From Candidatus Thorarchaeota archaeon (GTDB taxonomy: Archaea > Asgardarchaeota > Thorarchaeia > Thorarchaeales > Thorarchaeaceae), in assembly GCA_019057595.1 (NCBI GenBank), contig DXJI01000003.1:42641-106640 (forward strand): a DNA stretch of 64,000 nucleotides, written 5' to 3'. Made by a program: the position numbers and the translations under genes. The notes beneath the pieces were generated by a model that was not told the DNA's origin, did not search any database, and saw nothing but the letters and a program-made list of their open reading frames with translations. This document shows positions 9,221-18,409 of this stretch, in pieces (the first letter of the stretch is position 1; every line of letters starts with the position of its first letter).

Positions 9221-9985
9221 ATGTTCTTCACATTTATTGTCGGTACAGCAGGATCAGGGAAATCCTTACTTACGTCTTCATTAGAAAAGTGGCTAGTGGG
9301 GTCAGACCTTAGCGTTACTGTGGTCAATCTTGACCCAGGTGTTGAATCGCCACCATATACAAGTGACGTGGATATCAGAGAATATGTTGACTATGGAGAA
9401 GTGATGAAATCTTTCAGTCTGGGACCGAATGGCGCTCTCGTTGCTTCATTAGACATGGCAATTAGCCATGTCAATGATTTGAGAGATGAGATCATCGAAA
9501 CCGAACGGGATTATGTTCTTGTAGACTGTCCTGGACAGATGGAACTCTTCGCTTACCGAAACTCTGGACCCTTGATGGTATCCAGTCTCAGAGGGGATGA
9601 TCCAGCACTCTCTCTCTATTTGCTTGATTCCAATATAGCCCGTACTCCAACCGGATATCTCTCATCCACACTCCTTGGAATTTCTATCAGTATTCGTTTT
9701 GGGCTACCACAATTGAATGTCCTGAGTAAACCTGATATTCTGAATGAAACTGAACTGGAAGAAATTGTGGGATGGGGTTCAGAACTGTATATGCTTGAAG
9801 ATGCGCTTGACGCGTCCGCAGAGGGACTGCGTCGAGAGTATTCAAGGTCAATTCTTCAGATGTTAGAAACACTTGATACAGCCACCGGTAGTGTACCAGT
9901 TTCAGCCAAGGAGATGACTGGAATTGATATTTTGTATGGGGAGATGCAACGAATCTTTTCAGGCGGCGACAATCTATACGAGTAG
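9221..9985 (+). CDS. GPN-loop GTPase
   Basis: GPN-loop GTPases are dimeric and are linked in eukaryotes to RNA polymerase assembly. The protein shows the Walker A loop VGTAGSGKS close to the N-terminus, the diagnostic GPN insertion (SLGPNGALVA), the switch motif DCPGQMELF and an SKPD base-recognition motif (NVLSKPDIL). I place the start at the ATG at 9221, preceded by GGGG; an in-frame ATG at 9206 would add five residues. The tRNA methylase gene follows after 10 bases, so both are likely in one operon. Confidence 0.88.
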   Translation: MFFTFIVGTAGSGKSLLTSSLEKWLVGSDLSVTVVNLDPGVESPPYTSDVDIREYVDYGEVMKSFSLGPNGALVASLDMAISHVNDLRDEIIETERDYVLVDCPGQMELFAYRNSGPLMVSSLRGDDPALSLYLLDSNIARTPTGYLSSTLLGISISIRFGLPQLNVLSKPDILNETELEEIVGWGSELYMLEDALDASAEGLRREYSRSILQMLETLDTATGSVPVSAKEMTGIDILYGEMQRIFSGGDNLYE

Positions 9986-9995
9986 TGATGATTAG

Positions 9996-11018
9996 TTGAC
10001 CAGATATTTTGTCTATACATCTGGCGAAAACAACAATGTAGCTCAGGCAGAGGTTAGTGCCCTTATCCGCCTCTTGGAATTGAATAGAGCATCATGGAGG
10101 GGTCGTATAGGATTGGTTGACAGTTCAGTAAATCCTGTTCCTTTCCTGTTGGATAGAGCAGCCATGGTCAAAGAAGCTGGGATTGTTCTAGTTGAGTCAA
10201 CAGACCCAGATGCAATACTATCAAATTTGTCTGATGACGATTTGAAACGAGCAATTCAGCCTACTGACTCCTTCTCTGTGAGGACTATACCATTAGGAAA
10301 GAAAGGTGGATTCAAGAAGAAACAGGAAATTGAAACAAGGCTGGGTGCTCATATCAAACAAGTCACCGGAGCTCGTGTGTCCCTTAATGATCCTCAGGTA
10401 CGAGTACTTGCGTTCCTCTCCCCAAATTTAGTCTTGATTTGTACATCAACTGCTTCCGAGCTACGTGTTAATCTTCGAAATCGTGAACCAGGAAAAAAAC
10501 CATTCTTCCACCCAAGTATGATGAATGCCTCTCTTGCCAGAGTGATGTGTAATCTTGCTGGTGTAATGCCCGGTGAGATTGTACTTGACCCGTTTTGTGG
10601 AGGAGGAGGAATCCTATGTGAAGCCTCTCTGATTGGTGCTAAAGTAGTAGGTATTGACTTGAATTGGAGGCTACTTGTAGGAGGCATGAAAAATCTGGCT
10701 GCAATTGGTAACAGGCACTCCTTTGTTCAGGGTGACACCCGAATGATACCAGTCCGTGAATGTGATTGTATTGTAACCGATCCACCGTATGGTAGGGCAA
10801 GTTCAACTAGAGGAGCTCACGCTGTTCGTCTTGTCGAGAGTCTATTAGCGAATATTGACTCGTTGCTCAGTAGACGTGATGATAGTCTCTGTATTTGTGG
10901 AGACAGTAAGATGAACATCCAGGACATCGCAAAAGAATACGGTCTCATGGTTGGTCAAACGCTTCATATCAGGGTGCATAGTGGACTAGTCAGAGAGGTG
11001 CTGACTATAGGATTTTAG
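9996..11018 (+). CDS. tRNA guanine-N2 methyltransferase, TrmG10/Trm11 type
   Basis: Methylates a guanosine of tRNA (G10 in characterised archaeal members). The N-terminal half, about residues 1-165, is THUMP-like. The C-terminal half is a Rossmann methyltransferase with DPFCGGGGILCEA as the S-adenosylmethionine loop (about residues 198-210) and the catalytic N6/N2-methylase motif TDPPYGRAS. The length of 340 residues fits the family. The start is TTG at 9996, ten bases after the GPN gene. The 3' end overlaps the convergent UPF0201 gene by four bases. Confidence 0.88.
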   Translation: MTRYFVYTSGENNNVAQAEVSALIRLLELNRASWRGRIGLVDSSVNPVPFLLDRAAMVKEAGIVLVESTDPDAILSNLSDDDLKRAIQPTDSFSVRTIPLGKKGGFKKKQEIETRLGAHIKQVTGARVSLNDPQVRVLAFLSPNLVLICTSTASELRVNLRNREPGKKPFFHPSMMNASLARVMCNLAGVMPGEIVLDPFCGGGGILCEASLIGAKVVGIDLNWRLLVGGMKNLAAIGNRHSFVQGDTRMIPVRECDCIVTDPPYGRASSTRGAHAVRLVESLLANIDSLLSRRDDSLCICGDSKMNIQDIAKEYGLMVGQTLHIRVHSGLVREVLTIGF

Positions 11019-11437
11019 ATGATTACGCGCCCATTCTTTGTTGGAGGTGTAAACCAATGAAGAAACTCCTCAAATTGAGTTTCATTCTCGAAAACAAGAA
11101 CAATCTCAATGGTCCCTAGAGGAGGTAACCCAGTGCTGTCATCAATAACTCTCAATTTCCCAAATGCTGCAGCTTGTTTGTCAAAGTGAATCTGAGTAGA
11201 TGTGCCATTCCAGTTCGATAGCAGCCGCTTCCGAGCTGCGTCGATGATCCTTTCCTCGTGAACCGTCTGACGCACAAAACCCAGAGATTCTTGCTCAGAA
11301 TCACTGAATACAAATTCAGATATTTCGCTGTGGTCCTCGCGTGTGAATTTCTGTGGTCCTATGATATTCTCGAGTGCTCGTTCAATCTTTTGTGTGTCTT
11401 CTGTTGGATTAACTGAACATCTGATCAGAATGTCCAT
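11015..11437 (-). CDS. UPF0201 family protein
   Basis: A 140-residue member of a small archaeal family of unknown function. The recognisable parts are the N-terminal CSVNPTEDTQKIERALENII, the central FVRQTVHEERIIDAARKRLL and QIHFDKQAAAFGKLRV. In several archaea this domain is fused to, or adjacent to, the UPF0200 kinase-like domain, and here the UPF0200 gene lies directly upstream with only one base between. A joint role with that kinase-like protein is likely, but the reaction is unknown. Confidence 0.8.
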   Translation of the reverse strand: MDILIRCSVNPTEDTQKIERALENIIGPQKFTREDHSEISEFVFSDSEQESLGFVRQTVHEERIIDAARKRLLSNWNGTSTQIHFDKQAAAFGKLRVIDDSTGLPPLGTIEIVLVFENETQFEEFLHWFTPPTKNGRVII

Positions 11438-11438
11438 C

Positions 11439-11978
11439 TTAGGTCAGCCTCTTGACGAGCTCCACAGACTGATTCTGAAAATCTGCCAATGTTCCATCAT
11501 TGACAATCATTATGTCACTTAGTGCTAATACGCCACCTAGACCCACTGAGATTTCTCTGATGTCACGTTCTCTGAAGATTTCCCAACTTAGAGGCGCATC
11601 ATCTCTGTTACGTTCTCTAAGACGATTGAACCTCTCTTCTGGAGATGAGTGGACACATACTATTACAACATCATCAGCATAGTCATCAAAGACTTCAATT
11701 TCCGCTATGCTCCTGCACCCCTCGATAACAACTATGTTTGTTTGAAGCCCTTTTAGTTCGTCAACGCAGAACGATGCGACAGCTCCAGGACCACCTTTCT
11801 CTCTCAATTCGAGCATGACCCTCTTGGTGTTTTCCGGGTTTGGATCTAGGCCTCGTTTCTGTGTTTCTTCGCGAATGACATCCCCCATCACAATTACCGG
11901 AACTCGGGCATCATTGAACGCCTCTGCAATTCCACTTTTACCTGCTCCAGGCATTCCTGTCACGATTATCAGCTTCAA
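11439..11978 (-). CDS. UPF0200 family nucleoside-kinase-like P-loop protein
   Basis: A 179-residue P-loop protein resembling adenylate and dephospho-CoA kinases. Walker A is VTGMPGAGKS (about residues 5-14), followed by VIVMGDVIREE, a lid-like RLRERNRDDAPLSWE and the family block RDIREISVGLGGVLALSD. The natural substrate is unknown. The start is TTG at 11978 with GAGGAG seven bases upstream. It is followed immediately by the UPF0201 gene, the usual partner. Confidence 0.85.
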   Translation of the reverse strand: MKLIIVTGMPGAGKSGIAEAFNDARVPVIVMGDVIREETQKRGLDPNPENTKRVMLELREKGGPGAVASFCVDELKGLQTNIVVIEGCRSIAEIEVFDDYADDVVIVCVHSSPEERFNRLRERNRDDAPLSWEIFRERDIREISVGLGGVLALSDIMIVNDGTLADFQNQSVELVKRLT

Positions 11979-12114
11979 TCCGTTTCTCCTCGGTCAGATT
12001 TTGTTTTGTGTCAAGGCTTTCGTTCTTGATGGTCCTTTAAGAATTCCCGTACCTCTATCAAGCGTTACGATAATATTGGTGATAATGCATCAAAATTCGT
12101 AGCGGTGGTACATT

Positions 12115-12675
12115 GTGAATGACCTTGTCAGAGCTTTTCTGAGCATCGATATAGACGATCAATCATTACTCACTCACATTAAACAAATTCAACAACAACT
12201 GGATCTACAGGCTGCCAAGATGAAACTCGTAGAAATCGATAACATACACTTCACGCTACGTTTCTTTGGTGACACTAAACTAGACAAAATCAGTCAAATC
12301 AGGGAACGTCTCAAGGAAATCGAGATTGAACCTTTTGTAATCAGAGTTGCAGGGGTGGGAGCTTTTCCAAACAATCGAAGACCTAGGGTGATTTGGATTG
12401 GAGTTAGTGAGAAGGGACAACAGATGCGTAATCTGAAGCTGGAAATCGATTCATTGTTACAGGATATTGGATATCAGGTTGAGAAAAGAAAGTATACTCC
12501 TCATGCGACGATAGCACGAGTACGACACGTCAAAGACTCTAGAAGGATTGCTGATAACCTCGAAACGCTTGTCAATAAGCCGATAGGAGATATGACTATC
12601 TCAGGTTTCACCATGAAGAAGAGTACTCTGACTCCCACAGGTCCGATTTATGATAAGATGTGGAGTTTACCATAA
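12115..12675 (+). CDS. thpR: RNA 2',3'-cyclic phosphodiesterase
   Basis: A 2H-family RNA phosphodiesterase/ligase-like enzyme (ThpR, LigT) that opens 2',3'-cyclic ends to 2'-phosphate in characterised members. The two catalytic HxT motifs are clear: NIHFTLRFFG near residue 45 and TPHATIARV near residue 130. At 186 residues it is full length. The start is GTG at 12115 with GGTGG upstream. Such enzymes are often linked to tRNA processing, and an intron-containing tRNA follows on the other strand. Confidence 0.9.
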   Translation: MNDLVRAFLSIDIDDQSLLTHIKQIQQQLDLQAAKMKLVEIDNIHFTLRFFGDTKLDKISQIRERLKEIEIEPFVIRVAGVGAFPNNRRPRVIWIGVSEKGQQMRNLKLEIDSLLQDIGYQVEKRKYTPHATIARVRHVKDSRRIADNLETLVNKPIGDMTISGFTMKKSTLTPTGPIYDKMWSLP

Positions 12676-12680
12676 ATTAG

Positions 12681-12789
12681 TGGTGGGCCGGGGGAGACTT
12701 GAACTCCCGGTCTCTTGCATTCTGTGACTTGAGGCTTGAATTCCTCAGTCGCCCCAAGCAAGAATCATACCAAGCTAGACTACCGACCC
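12681..12789 (-). tRNA. tRNA-Pro(GGG) with canonical intron and encoded CCA
   Basis: On the minus strand the acceptor GGGTCGG (12783-12789) pairs with CCGGCCC, followed by discriminator A and encoded CCA (12681-12683). The anticodon stem CTTGC/GCAAG and loop TTGGGG..T give anticodon GGG. A 32-base intron (12720-12751) interrupts position 37/38. The intron folds on itself (GACTGAGG with CCTCAAGTC), as expected for a bulge-helix-bulge substrate. The T arm is GGGAG-TTCAAGT-CTCCC. A TATA-like TGTTTATC (about 12814-12822) lies at the right distance upstream. Confidence 0.9.
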
Positions 12790-12813
12790 GTGACTGATTG
12801 CCGTAACTCAGAC

Positions 12814-12822
12814 TAAAGATAA
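12814..12822 (-). promoter_or_regulatory. TATA box of tRNA-Pro
   Basis: The minus strand reads TGTTTATCT centred about 29 bases before the tRNA 5' end at 12789, the expected archaeal spacing. Confidence 0.45.
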
Positions 12823-12840
12823 ACATTACCACTCAGACTC

Positions 12841-12858
12841 TTAGAACACGTGTTCTAA
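12841..12858. promoter_or_regulatory. Perfect 18-bp palindrome with GAACACGTGTTC core at HDAC-family promoter
   Basis: TTAGAACACGTGTTCTAA is a perfect palindrome over all 18 bases. Its right end merges with the TATA-like AAATATATTC (12857-12866) that should drive the downstream histone-deacetylase-family gene, so a protein bound here would overlap the TFB/TBP site. The 12-base core occurs four more times in this window at 45.87-46.48 kb. The tRNA-Pro promoter lies on its other side. I interpret it as an operator; no binding protein is known. Confidence 0.7.
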
Positions 12859-12921
12859 ATATATTCATCTAGTGGACTTTAGACTTATCAGTATCTTTCC
12901 ATTCTTCACGGTGGACTGTCT

Positions 12922-13968
12922 ATGACCGATTTAGTATATCACGAAACATTTGTTGAACATGTGATGTCTCCTGGACATCCGGAAAGTCCAGATCGGTTGA
13001 GAAGCGCGATGAGATCTTTCAAAACTGTAAATCTGTTGGATAGTCCAACAGTAAATCTCCTCACACCCCAGAAGGCTTCTCTAGAAAAGATATACCCTAT
13101 CCATGGAGAGAACTACCTAGATGGAATAAAAGCGAAGTCGGAGAAGGGGGGCGGATTCTATACAATGGACACAGCGGTTAATCCGTATACTTACGATGCA
13201 GCGCTCTTGGCTGCGGGCGGTGGAATCAATGCTGTCGATAGAATCATGCAGGGTGATTCAGACAATGCATTTGTACTATGCAGACCTCCAGGTCATCACG
13301 CTGAATATGAACGAGCCTTTGGTTTTTGTTTCATCAACAACATCGCAGTAGCTGCTGAACACCTTTTGACCGAGTACGACATGAAACGGATATTGATAAT
13401 CGACTATGACGCTCATCATGGAAATGGTACCCAAGACACATTCTACTCCTCGGACAAAGTGCTGTATGTTGGACTACACCAAGATGGTAGAACTCTCTTC
13501 CCAGGTTCAGGATTTCCTGATGAAATTGGTGAAGGTGAGGGTGAGGGATATACGGTCAATCTCGCGATGTATCCAGGTGCAGGGGATGCATCATACAAGC
13601 TCGCGTTCGATCATGTACTTGACCCTCTGATGGAGTCATATAAACCGGAGTTCTTACTGGTTTCAGTAGGATATGATGGACACTTTAGGGACCCCTTGAC
13701 CTCTCTCGGTCTCACCACTTCTGGCTTTGCGATGATGAATTTGCGATTGAACCAGATGGCCAAGTCATACACTTATGGTAGAATTGCATGTTTTTTGGAA
13801 GGGGGGTATGATCTAGATGTGATGGGCAACTGTTCATTGAACCTCCTTCAAGAATTAGCTGGAGTAGATGTTTCAAAATTTGATAATGGATATAATGAAA
13901 GTGAAACAAGCTTGAAGTATACTGAGGAGCTGATTAAGAGAGTTGTTCAGGACTCTCCTTTACTGTGA
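12922..13968 (+). CDS. Histone deacetylase superfamily protein (AcuC/class II-like)
   Basis: Zinc-dependent deacetylase family; the substrate could be histone or other acetyl-lysine, acetylpolyamine or acetoin-related compounds. The active site is intact: the tandem His in RPPGHHAE (about residue 118), the zinc ligands in DYDAHHGNGTQ (about 156-166) and the third Asp in VGYDGHFRDPL (about 245). At 348 residues it is full length. GGTGG eight bases before the ATG supports the start. The promoter carries the palindromic element described at 12841, which suggests dedicated regulation. Confidence 0.92.
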   Translation: MTDLVYHETFVEHVMSPGHPESPDRLRSAMRSFKTVNLLDSPTVNLLTPQKASLEKIYPIHGENYLDGIKAKSEKGGGFYTMDTAVNPYTYDAALLAAGGGINAVDRIMQGDSDNAFVLCRPPGHHAEYERAFGFCFINNIAVAAEHLLTEYDMKRILIIDYDAHHGNGTQDTFYSSDKVLYVGLHQDGRTLFPGSGFPDEIGEGEGEGYTVNLAMYPGAGDASYKLAFDHVLDPLMESYKPEFLLVSVGYDGHFRDPLTSLGLTTSGFAMMNLRLNQMAKSYTYGRIACFLEGGYDLDVMGNCSLNLLQELAGVDVSKFDNGYNESETSLKYTEELIKRVVQDSPLL

Positions 13969-13973
13969 TGTGC

Positions 13974-16226
13974 CTAGTTTCCAAAATCCTCTAGCAGGGT
14001 CTGAATGGAATCTCCTTCTTCGTCATCTATCTGTTGTTCATCCACTATCGTTGTTCCTGGCTTAACATCGATGCCTAACTGCTTCTTGATAGATTCAGCA
14101 ATTGAAGAGCCAATAGTCGGTATCCTTGCTAGTTTTTCGATGGGAACCTTATAGAGATCTGAAAGGGAGATAAGGTCATGATTGTGAAGCATCCGACCCC
14201 TAACGCGTCCTACACCTCTAAGACTCACGAGCTCGAGGATGTTCGCCTTCGCCCCATAACGAAGTCTAGATCGCAATTCATGGAGGAGAGGTATGTGGTC
14301 TGGAGCGTCGACAATTCGTGCAATCTCTGATGCGGCGTACGCTAGCCATTCTGCAGATCGTACAAATCTGTGAACATCGCCCATTCCGACGTTATATTGT
14401 TCTGTTATGTTCTTGTCAGTCTTTTCAGAAATCCAGTCATGAAGTAGTTTCGCCGTCTTCAACTGTGCTAGAAAGTCTGCGTATCCGCGAGATCCTTCTT
14501 CTTCCATTGGTGGTTCAATCATGAGCTCGTTTGCGACATCATAGAGCAGGTTTTCGTATTCTTCAGCCTCGGATTGAGTGACATATGTAACCGGTTGATC
14601 AGGAGTGTGGCAGATGAGATGTAAGAGTCCTAGTGTGCTATGTTTCTTTGTTTCTGTGAGAACATCTCGAAGAAGAATTGCAGTATAGGGGTCAATATAG
14701 AGCCGTGAAGCTCTCTTACCGAGAGGTGTAGCTGACAACCTAGATGATGACGATTCAATGAGGCCGCCAGTTTCAAGAAACTCTAGAGCAGCAGAGATAT
14801 GGTAGTCTATTTCTATTTGTCCATTTTGATGAAAAAAGAAGGTTCCTTCAATTAGTGAGTTAATCTCGTCATGATTTTGGGTCATCTCAGCAGCAATCGA
14901 TGCTAGTAGATGAAACCGTACTGCCTGAGGCGATGCAAGTTTCGAGGTGATCTCCTCTGGTTCTGATAATGTGTAATTGTCAATCAAAAAATCGTGTTCA
15001 GGCTCAGTCCGTGCGAATAACACTGCTTCTCCATAGTCGTCATATTTAGGTCGACCAGCACGACCAGCCATCTGTTTGTACTCCAAGACTGGGATGGGGT
15101 AGCTTCCCCGATTTTGTTCGAACCGACGATAATCACGAATGATTACGCGTCTTGCTGGCAAGTTGACCCCAGCGGCGAGTGTCGGCGTGGCAACAATTAC
15201 TTTCAGAAGGTTGTCTTTGAAGTAGTCCTCTACAAGCGCTCGTTCCTTGTTATCGAGTCCTGCATGATGGAATGCTACGCCATTGGATATCAGACGAGCT
15301 AGAGTTTTGGAGGCTTCTGGTGCAGAGGGGGTCGATGCAATTTTCTTGGCACCCTTGGCTAAGAGGAGCATTGATTCCTCTGGAATATACCGACGTAGCG
15401 ATGAGGCAAGTTTCTTTGCTACTGCAACAGTGGAACGACGACTCGATACGAAAACGAGAACCTGTCCATCTTCTTCAAGTGTGTCACAGACAATGTCAGC
15501 CAATTCCTCTTTTCGTTCTCTGGGTACCTTCCTTGAACTGCTTCTACCTCCTTGATAGAAGCTGATCCTACCATCTAGATAGACTCCTTCATTGAGGGGG
15601 ACAGGTCGCCAAGTACTTTTCACCAATTCGGCATCAAGCCACTCTGCAATCTGGTCAGCATTTGATATTGTAGCACTCAGGGCAACAATTTGGATGTTCT
15701 CAATGATTTGCATTAGTTTAGCTAGTACCATCTCTAGAGTTGGACCGCGATGTGAATCATTGATGAGGTGGACCTCATCCGTAACAACAATTCCAACATC
15801 TTCTATCCACTCTGTCTTATTACGGACTAGAGAATCAGCTCGCTCAGTTGTCACCACAACTATGTCAGCATCCTTCAGAGTTCTTCCTGGAGAGTCATAG
15901 TCCCCAACTGACATGGCAGTGGTTATACCCAGCTCTTCGTATTTCTTGAAGTCAGCATACTTCTCTCGTGCAAGCGATCTTAGAGGAACAAGATACAGTG
16001 CCTTTCCGCGTCCATCAAGGATTGTCTTTAGCATGCAAATCTCGGCGACTAATGTCTTTCCAGAGCTTGTAGGAATTGCAAGAACTAGATTTTTCTCGTC
16101 AAGAACTCCTGTTTCAAACGCTTTCTGTTGCGGTTCAAAGAGCTCTGAAATCCCATGTTTTTGAAGATGCGAGATTATCTTCTTGTTGATTTCCAGCTCT
16201 TCCAATCGAATGATTTCCAGCTCCAC
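13974..16226 (-). CDS. hel308: Hel308-type superfamily 2 DNA helicase
   Basis: A 3'-5' DNA helicase acting at stalled replication forks. Motif I is AIPTSSGKTLVAE (about residues 50-62), motif II is the DEVH box (VVTDEVHLI, about 147-155), and motif VI is YKQMAGRAGRPKYDD (about 377-391). The C-terminal part contains the ratchet domain and helix-hairpin-helix repeats (LRGVGRVRGRMLH, RIPTIGSSIAESI). The length of 750 residues is normal. The gene lies 23 bases downstream of mcm, suggesting co-expression with the replisome genes. Confidence 0.93.
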   Translation of the reverse strand: MELEIIRLEELEINKKIISHLQKHGISELFEPQQKAFETGVLDEKNLVLAIPTSSGKTLVAEICMLKTILDGRGKALYLVPLRSLAREKYADFKKYEELGITTAMSVGDYDSPGRTLKDADIVVVTTERADSLVRNKTEWIEDVGIVVTDEVHLINDSHRGPTLEMVLAKLMQIIENIQIVALSATISNADQIAEWLDAELVKSTWRPVPLNEGVYLDGRISFYQGGRSSSRKVPRERKEELADIVCDTLEEDGQVLVFVSSRRSTVAVAKKLASSLRRYIPEESMLLLAKGAKKIASTPSAPEASKTLARLISNGVAFHHAGLDNKERALVEDYFKDNLLKVIVATPTLAAGVNLPARRVIIRDYRRFEQNRGSYPIPVLEYKQMAGRAGRPKYDDYGEAVLFARTEPEHDFLIDNYTLSEPEEITSKLASPQAVRFHLLASIAAEMTQNHDEINSLIEGTFFFHQNGQIEIDYHISAALEFLETGGLIESSSSRLSATPLGKRASRLYIDPYTAILLRDVLTETKKHSTLGLLHLICHTPDQPVTYVTQSEAEEYENLLYDVANELMIEPPMEEEGSRGYADFLAQLKTAKLLHDWISEKTDKNITEQYNVGMGDVHRFVRSAEWLAYAASEIARIVDAPDHIPLLHELRSRLRYGAKANILELVSLRGVGRVRGRMLHNHDLISLSDLYKVPIEKLARIPTIGSSIAESIKKQLGIDVKPGTTIVDEQQIDDEEGDSIQTLLEDFGN

Positions 16227-16249
16227 TGAGATTATTGCAGGTGTCCTTT

Positions 16250-18328
16250 CTAACTCTGGGAGTGTCTGATTTTACCTTCTCTAGGACTATAGAGTATCCC
16301 GTCTTCGCGTAGCTTCTCAATGACCTTTTCAGCTCTTTCACGAGAGAGTCCCATTGATACGGTTCTCTGAATCAAAGCATCGATGTTCACTGTGGATGTA
16401 CCTTCAGCCTCCATGTCACGAAGTGCCTTGATGATGATATCAGATGAGCTCCTCTGCTCAGCACTCATCTTGGAAACCTGACGATCGATGTCAATTCTAC
16501 CTGTTATTCTGTCAAGGGCCACCATTCGTAGAGATTCTTCCATGAGACGGACCGCTGCTCTGGCATCTTCTTTGTTGACTTCGGACCGAAGTCCCATCTT
16601 TGCTCGTGCCTCTGCCAAACGGACAAGGGATTCAAGTTGTCGAGCCGTAATCGGAATTGCTCCTCCACCTTCTGCACTCTTTCTCAAATCCACATAGAAA
16701 TTCTCTATTACCTCCGCTGCTTCAGCAGTGAGTTGCGGAGTCACGTTAAGATTGGCATATCCAATGTATTTCTTAAGAAAATCTGGGGATATAGGGGGTA
16801 TTGCGGCTACATCTTGTATCTTCTTCTTCTGGTGCATGTCTAAAATGAATTTGGCCAGCTCTCGGTCTTGCTCGACATTCACAGTATCGACCATAATCCA
16901 AATCAGGTCAAATCTTGAGAGAATTGTAAAAGGCAGTCTGATGTTGTCTTGGAGTGTGAGAGAGTCTTCATAACGGCCTAGGGTTGGATTCGCAGCTGCT
17001 AGAATTGAAGTTCTTGCATTTAGTGTAGCCACAATACCTGCCTTTGCAATACTAACCGTGTGTTGTTCCATGGCTTCGTGTATTGCTGTGCGGTCATTGG
17101 GGTCCATCTTATCGAACTCGTCTATGCAAGCTATTCCTTGGTCAGCCAGTACTAGTGCTCCAGCCTCAAGAGTCATTGCGCTTGATTCCGTGTCATGAAC
17201 GACTGCTGCAGTAAGTCCAGCAGCGGTTGTACCTTTCCCAGAAGTGTATAGTCCTCGAGTAGCAAGTCCAGAAACAAACTTGAGTATCTGGCTCTTTCCT
17301 GTCCCAGGATCACCAATCATCAATATGTTAGATTTCCCCCTCAAACGGGTATATCCTTCATCATCTAGCATTTTTTGCACTCCACCAAAGAGGAGAAGGG
17401 CAATTGATTCTTTGATATCGTCATGACCTTTAATAGCCGGTGCTATGGATGCATAAATCCTCTCGTAGACTTGAGGGTGTTCTCCCAGTTCCTCAATGCG
17501 CTTTTGATCTTCTTCAGATATCTGTAGTTGTTCATACTCTTTCTCAGAGATTTCGACACCGTTTGCTTCGATGAACACGTTGAATGTGGCTAATTTGCCA
17601 CCCCTTCGCGAGAAATCAGGAGTGGTTTGTAGAATTCCTGTGACCTTGACAAGATCTCCTGGTCGGGATATATCGACAATGTCGCCTTCTAGAATGACAT
17701 CGACTGAACGGGGCATTTGTCCTGGTGGAAGTTCTTCAGGTGCTTCCTGTATCCTGACTTTCTGCCAGTCCTTGAACTGTGATTTTTGGAGTATTAGTTG
17801 TATTGGTGTCTTCTTTGTACAGACTGGACATAATGCGGGTTCTGTATATTTCCCTTCATCTTGATCTTGAGGGATTTCTGCTTGACAGATTCGGCAGAGG
17901 AAGACAGCTTTCACTAGGAGGGGTTTGACCTCACTGGCACGCATCAAGATGCCACTGATGTGGATTAACTTTCCAATGTGACGGGAACGAATTGTACGAA
18001 GCGGGACATGTTCAGTATCTTCATATCCAACGAAACGGATTTTTATGATACTTGTGTCAGCGAGCCCAGTGACATAATCGATGTCCTCGGCACTCAACGC
18101 GGCTATTAATGCACTACTTGTCATTTCCAAGAATTTCTTTGGGTCTTCAGCTGCGAGGGCTGTGAACACATTATCGAAGCTAACAAGATCTTTAAAATTC
18201 ACGGTGAGTGAAACTTCATCATTGAGAGACATCTGTTGAACTCGTCGCCAATAAGTGGCAGCACCATCTTCATCTTTGTAGGTCCTCAGAAACTCTGCAA
18301 ACCGATCCTGTTCGTCATACCCAGACAT
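16250..18328 (-). CDS. mcm: MCM replicative helicase
   Basis: The hexameric 3'-5' replicative helicase. The N-terminal domain carries a zinc finger of the C-x2-C type (FLCRICQAEI ... LCPVCTKK, about residues 145-185). The AAA+ part has Walker A GDPGTGKSQ, Walker B CIDEFDKM and the arginine-finger strand LSRFDLIW. A winged-helix end follows. I use the ATG at 18328 (692 residues), preceded by GAGG at about ten bases; a TTG at 18346 would add six residues. It lies 81 bases after gins23, a common archaeal pairing, and hel308 follows. Confidence 0.95.
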   Translation of the reverse strand: MSGYDEQDRFAEFLRTYKDEDGAATYWRRVQQMSLNDEVSLTVNFKDLVSFDNVFTALAAEDPKKFLEMTSSALIAALSAEDIDYVTGLADTSIIKIRFVGYEDTEHVPLRTIRSRHIGKLIHISGILMRASEVKPLLVKAVFLCRICQAEIPQDQDEGKYTEPALCPVCTKKTPIQLILQKSQFKDWQKVRIQEAPEELPPGQMPRSVDVILEGDIVDISRPGDLVKVTGILQTTPDFSRRGGKLATFNVFIEANGVEISEKEYEQLQISEEDQKRIEELGEHPQVYERIYASIAPAIKGHDDIKESIALLLFGGVQKMLDDEGYTRLRGKSNILMIGDPGTGKSQILKFVSGLATRGLYTSGKGTTAAGLTAAVVHDTESSAMTLEAGALVLADQGIACIDEFDKMDPNDRTAIHEAMEQHTVSIAKAGIVATLNARTSILAAANPTLGRYEDSLTLQDNIRLPFTILSRFDLIWIMVDTVNVEQDRELAKFILDMHQKKKIQDVAAIPPISPDFLKKYIGYANLNVTPQLTAEAAEVIENFYVDLRKSAEGGGAIPITARQLESLVRLAEARAKMGLRSEVNKEDARAAVRLMEESLRMVALDRITGRIDIDRQVSKMSAEQRSSSDIIIKALRDMEAEGTSTVNIDALIQRTVSMGLSRERAEKVIEKLREDGILYSPREGKIRHSQS

Positions 18329-18409
18329 CTTTCCTTGCCTCGACAACCGTTCTATGTACGATTCTTAGTTCCTCAAGATTCGTATTTAATGGACACTATT
18401 ACGCCTAAC

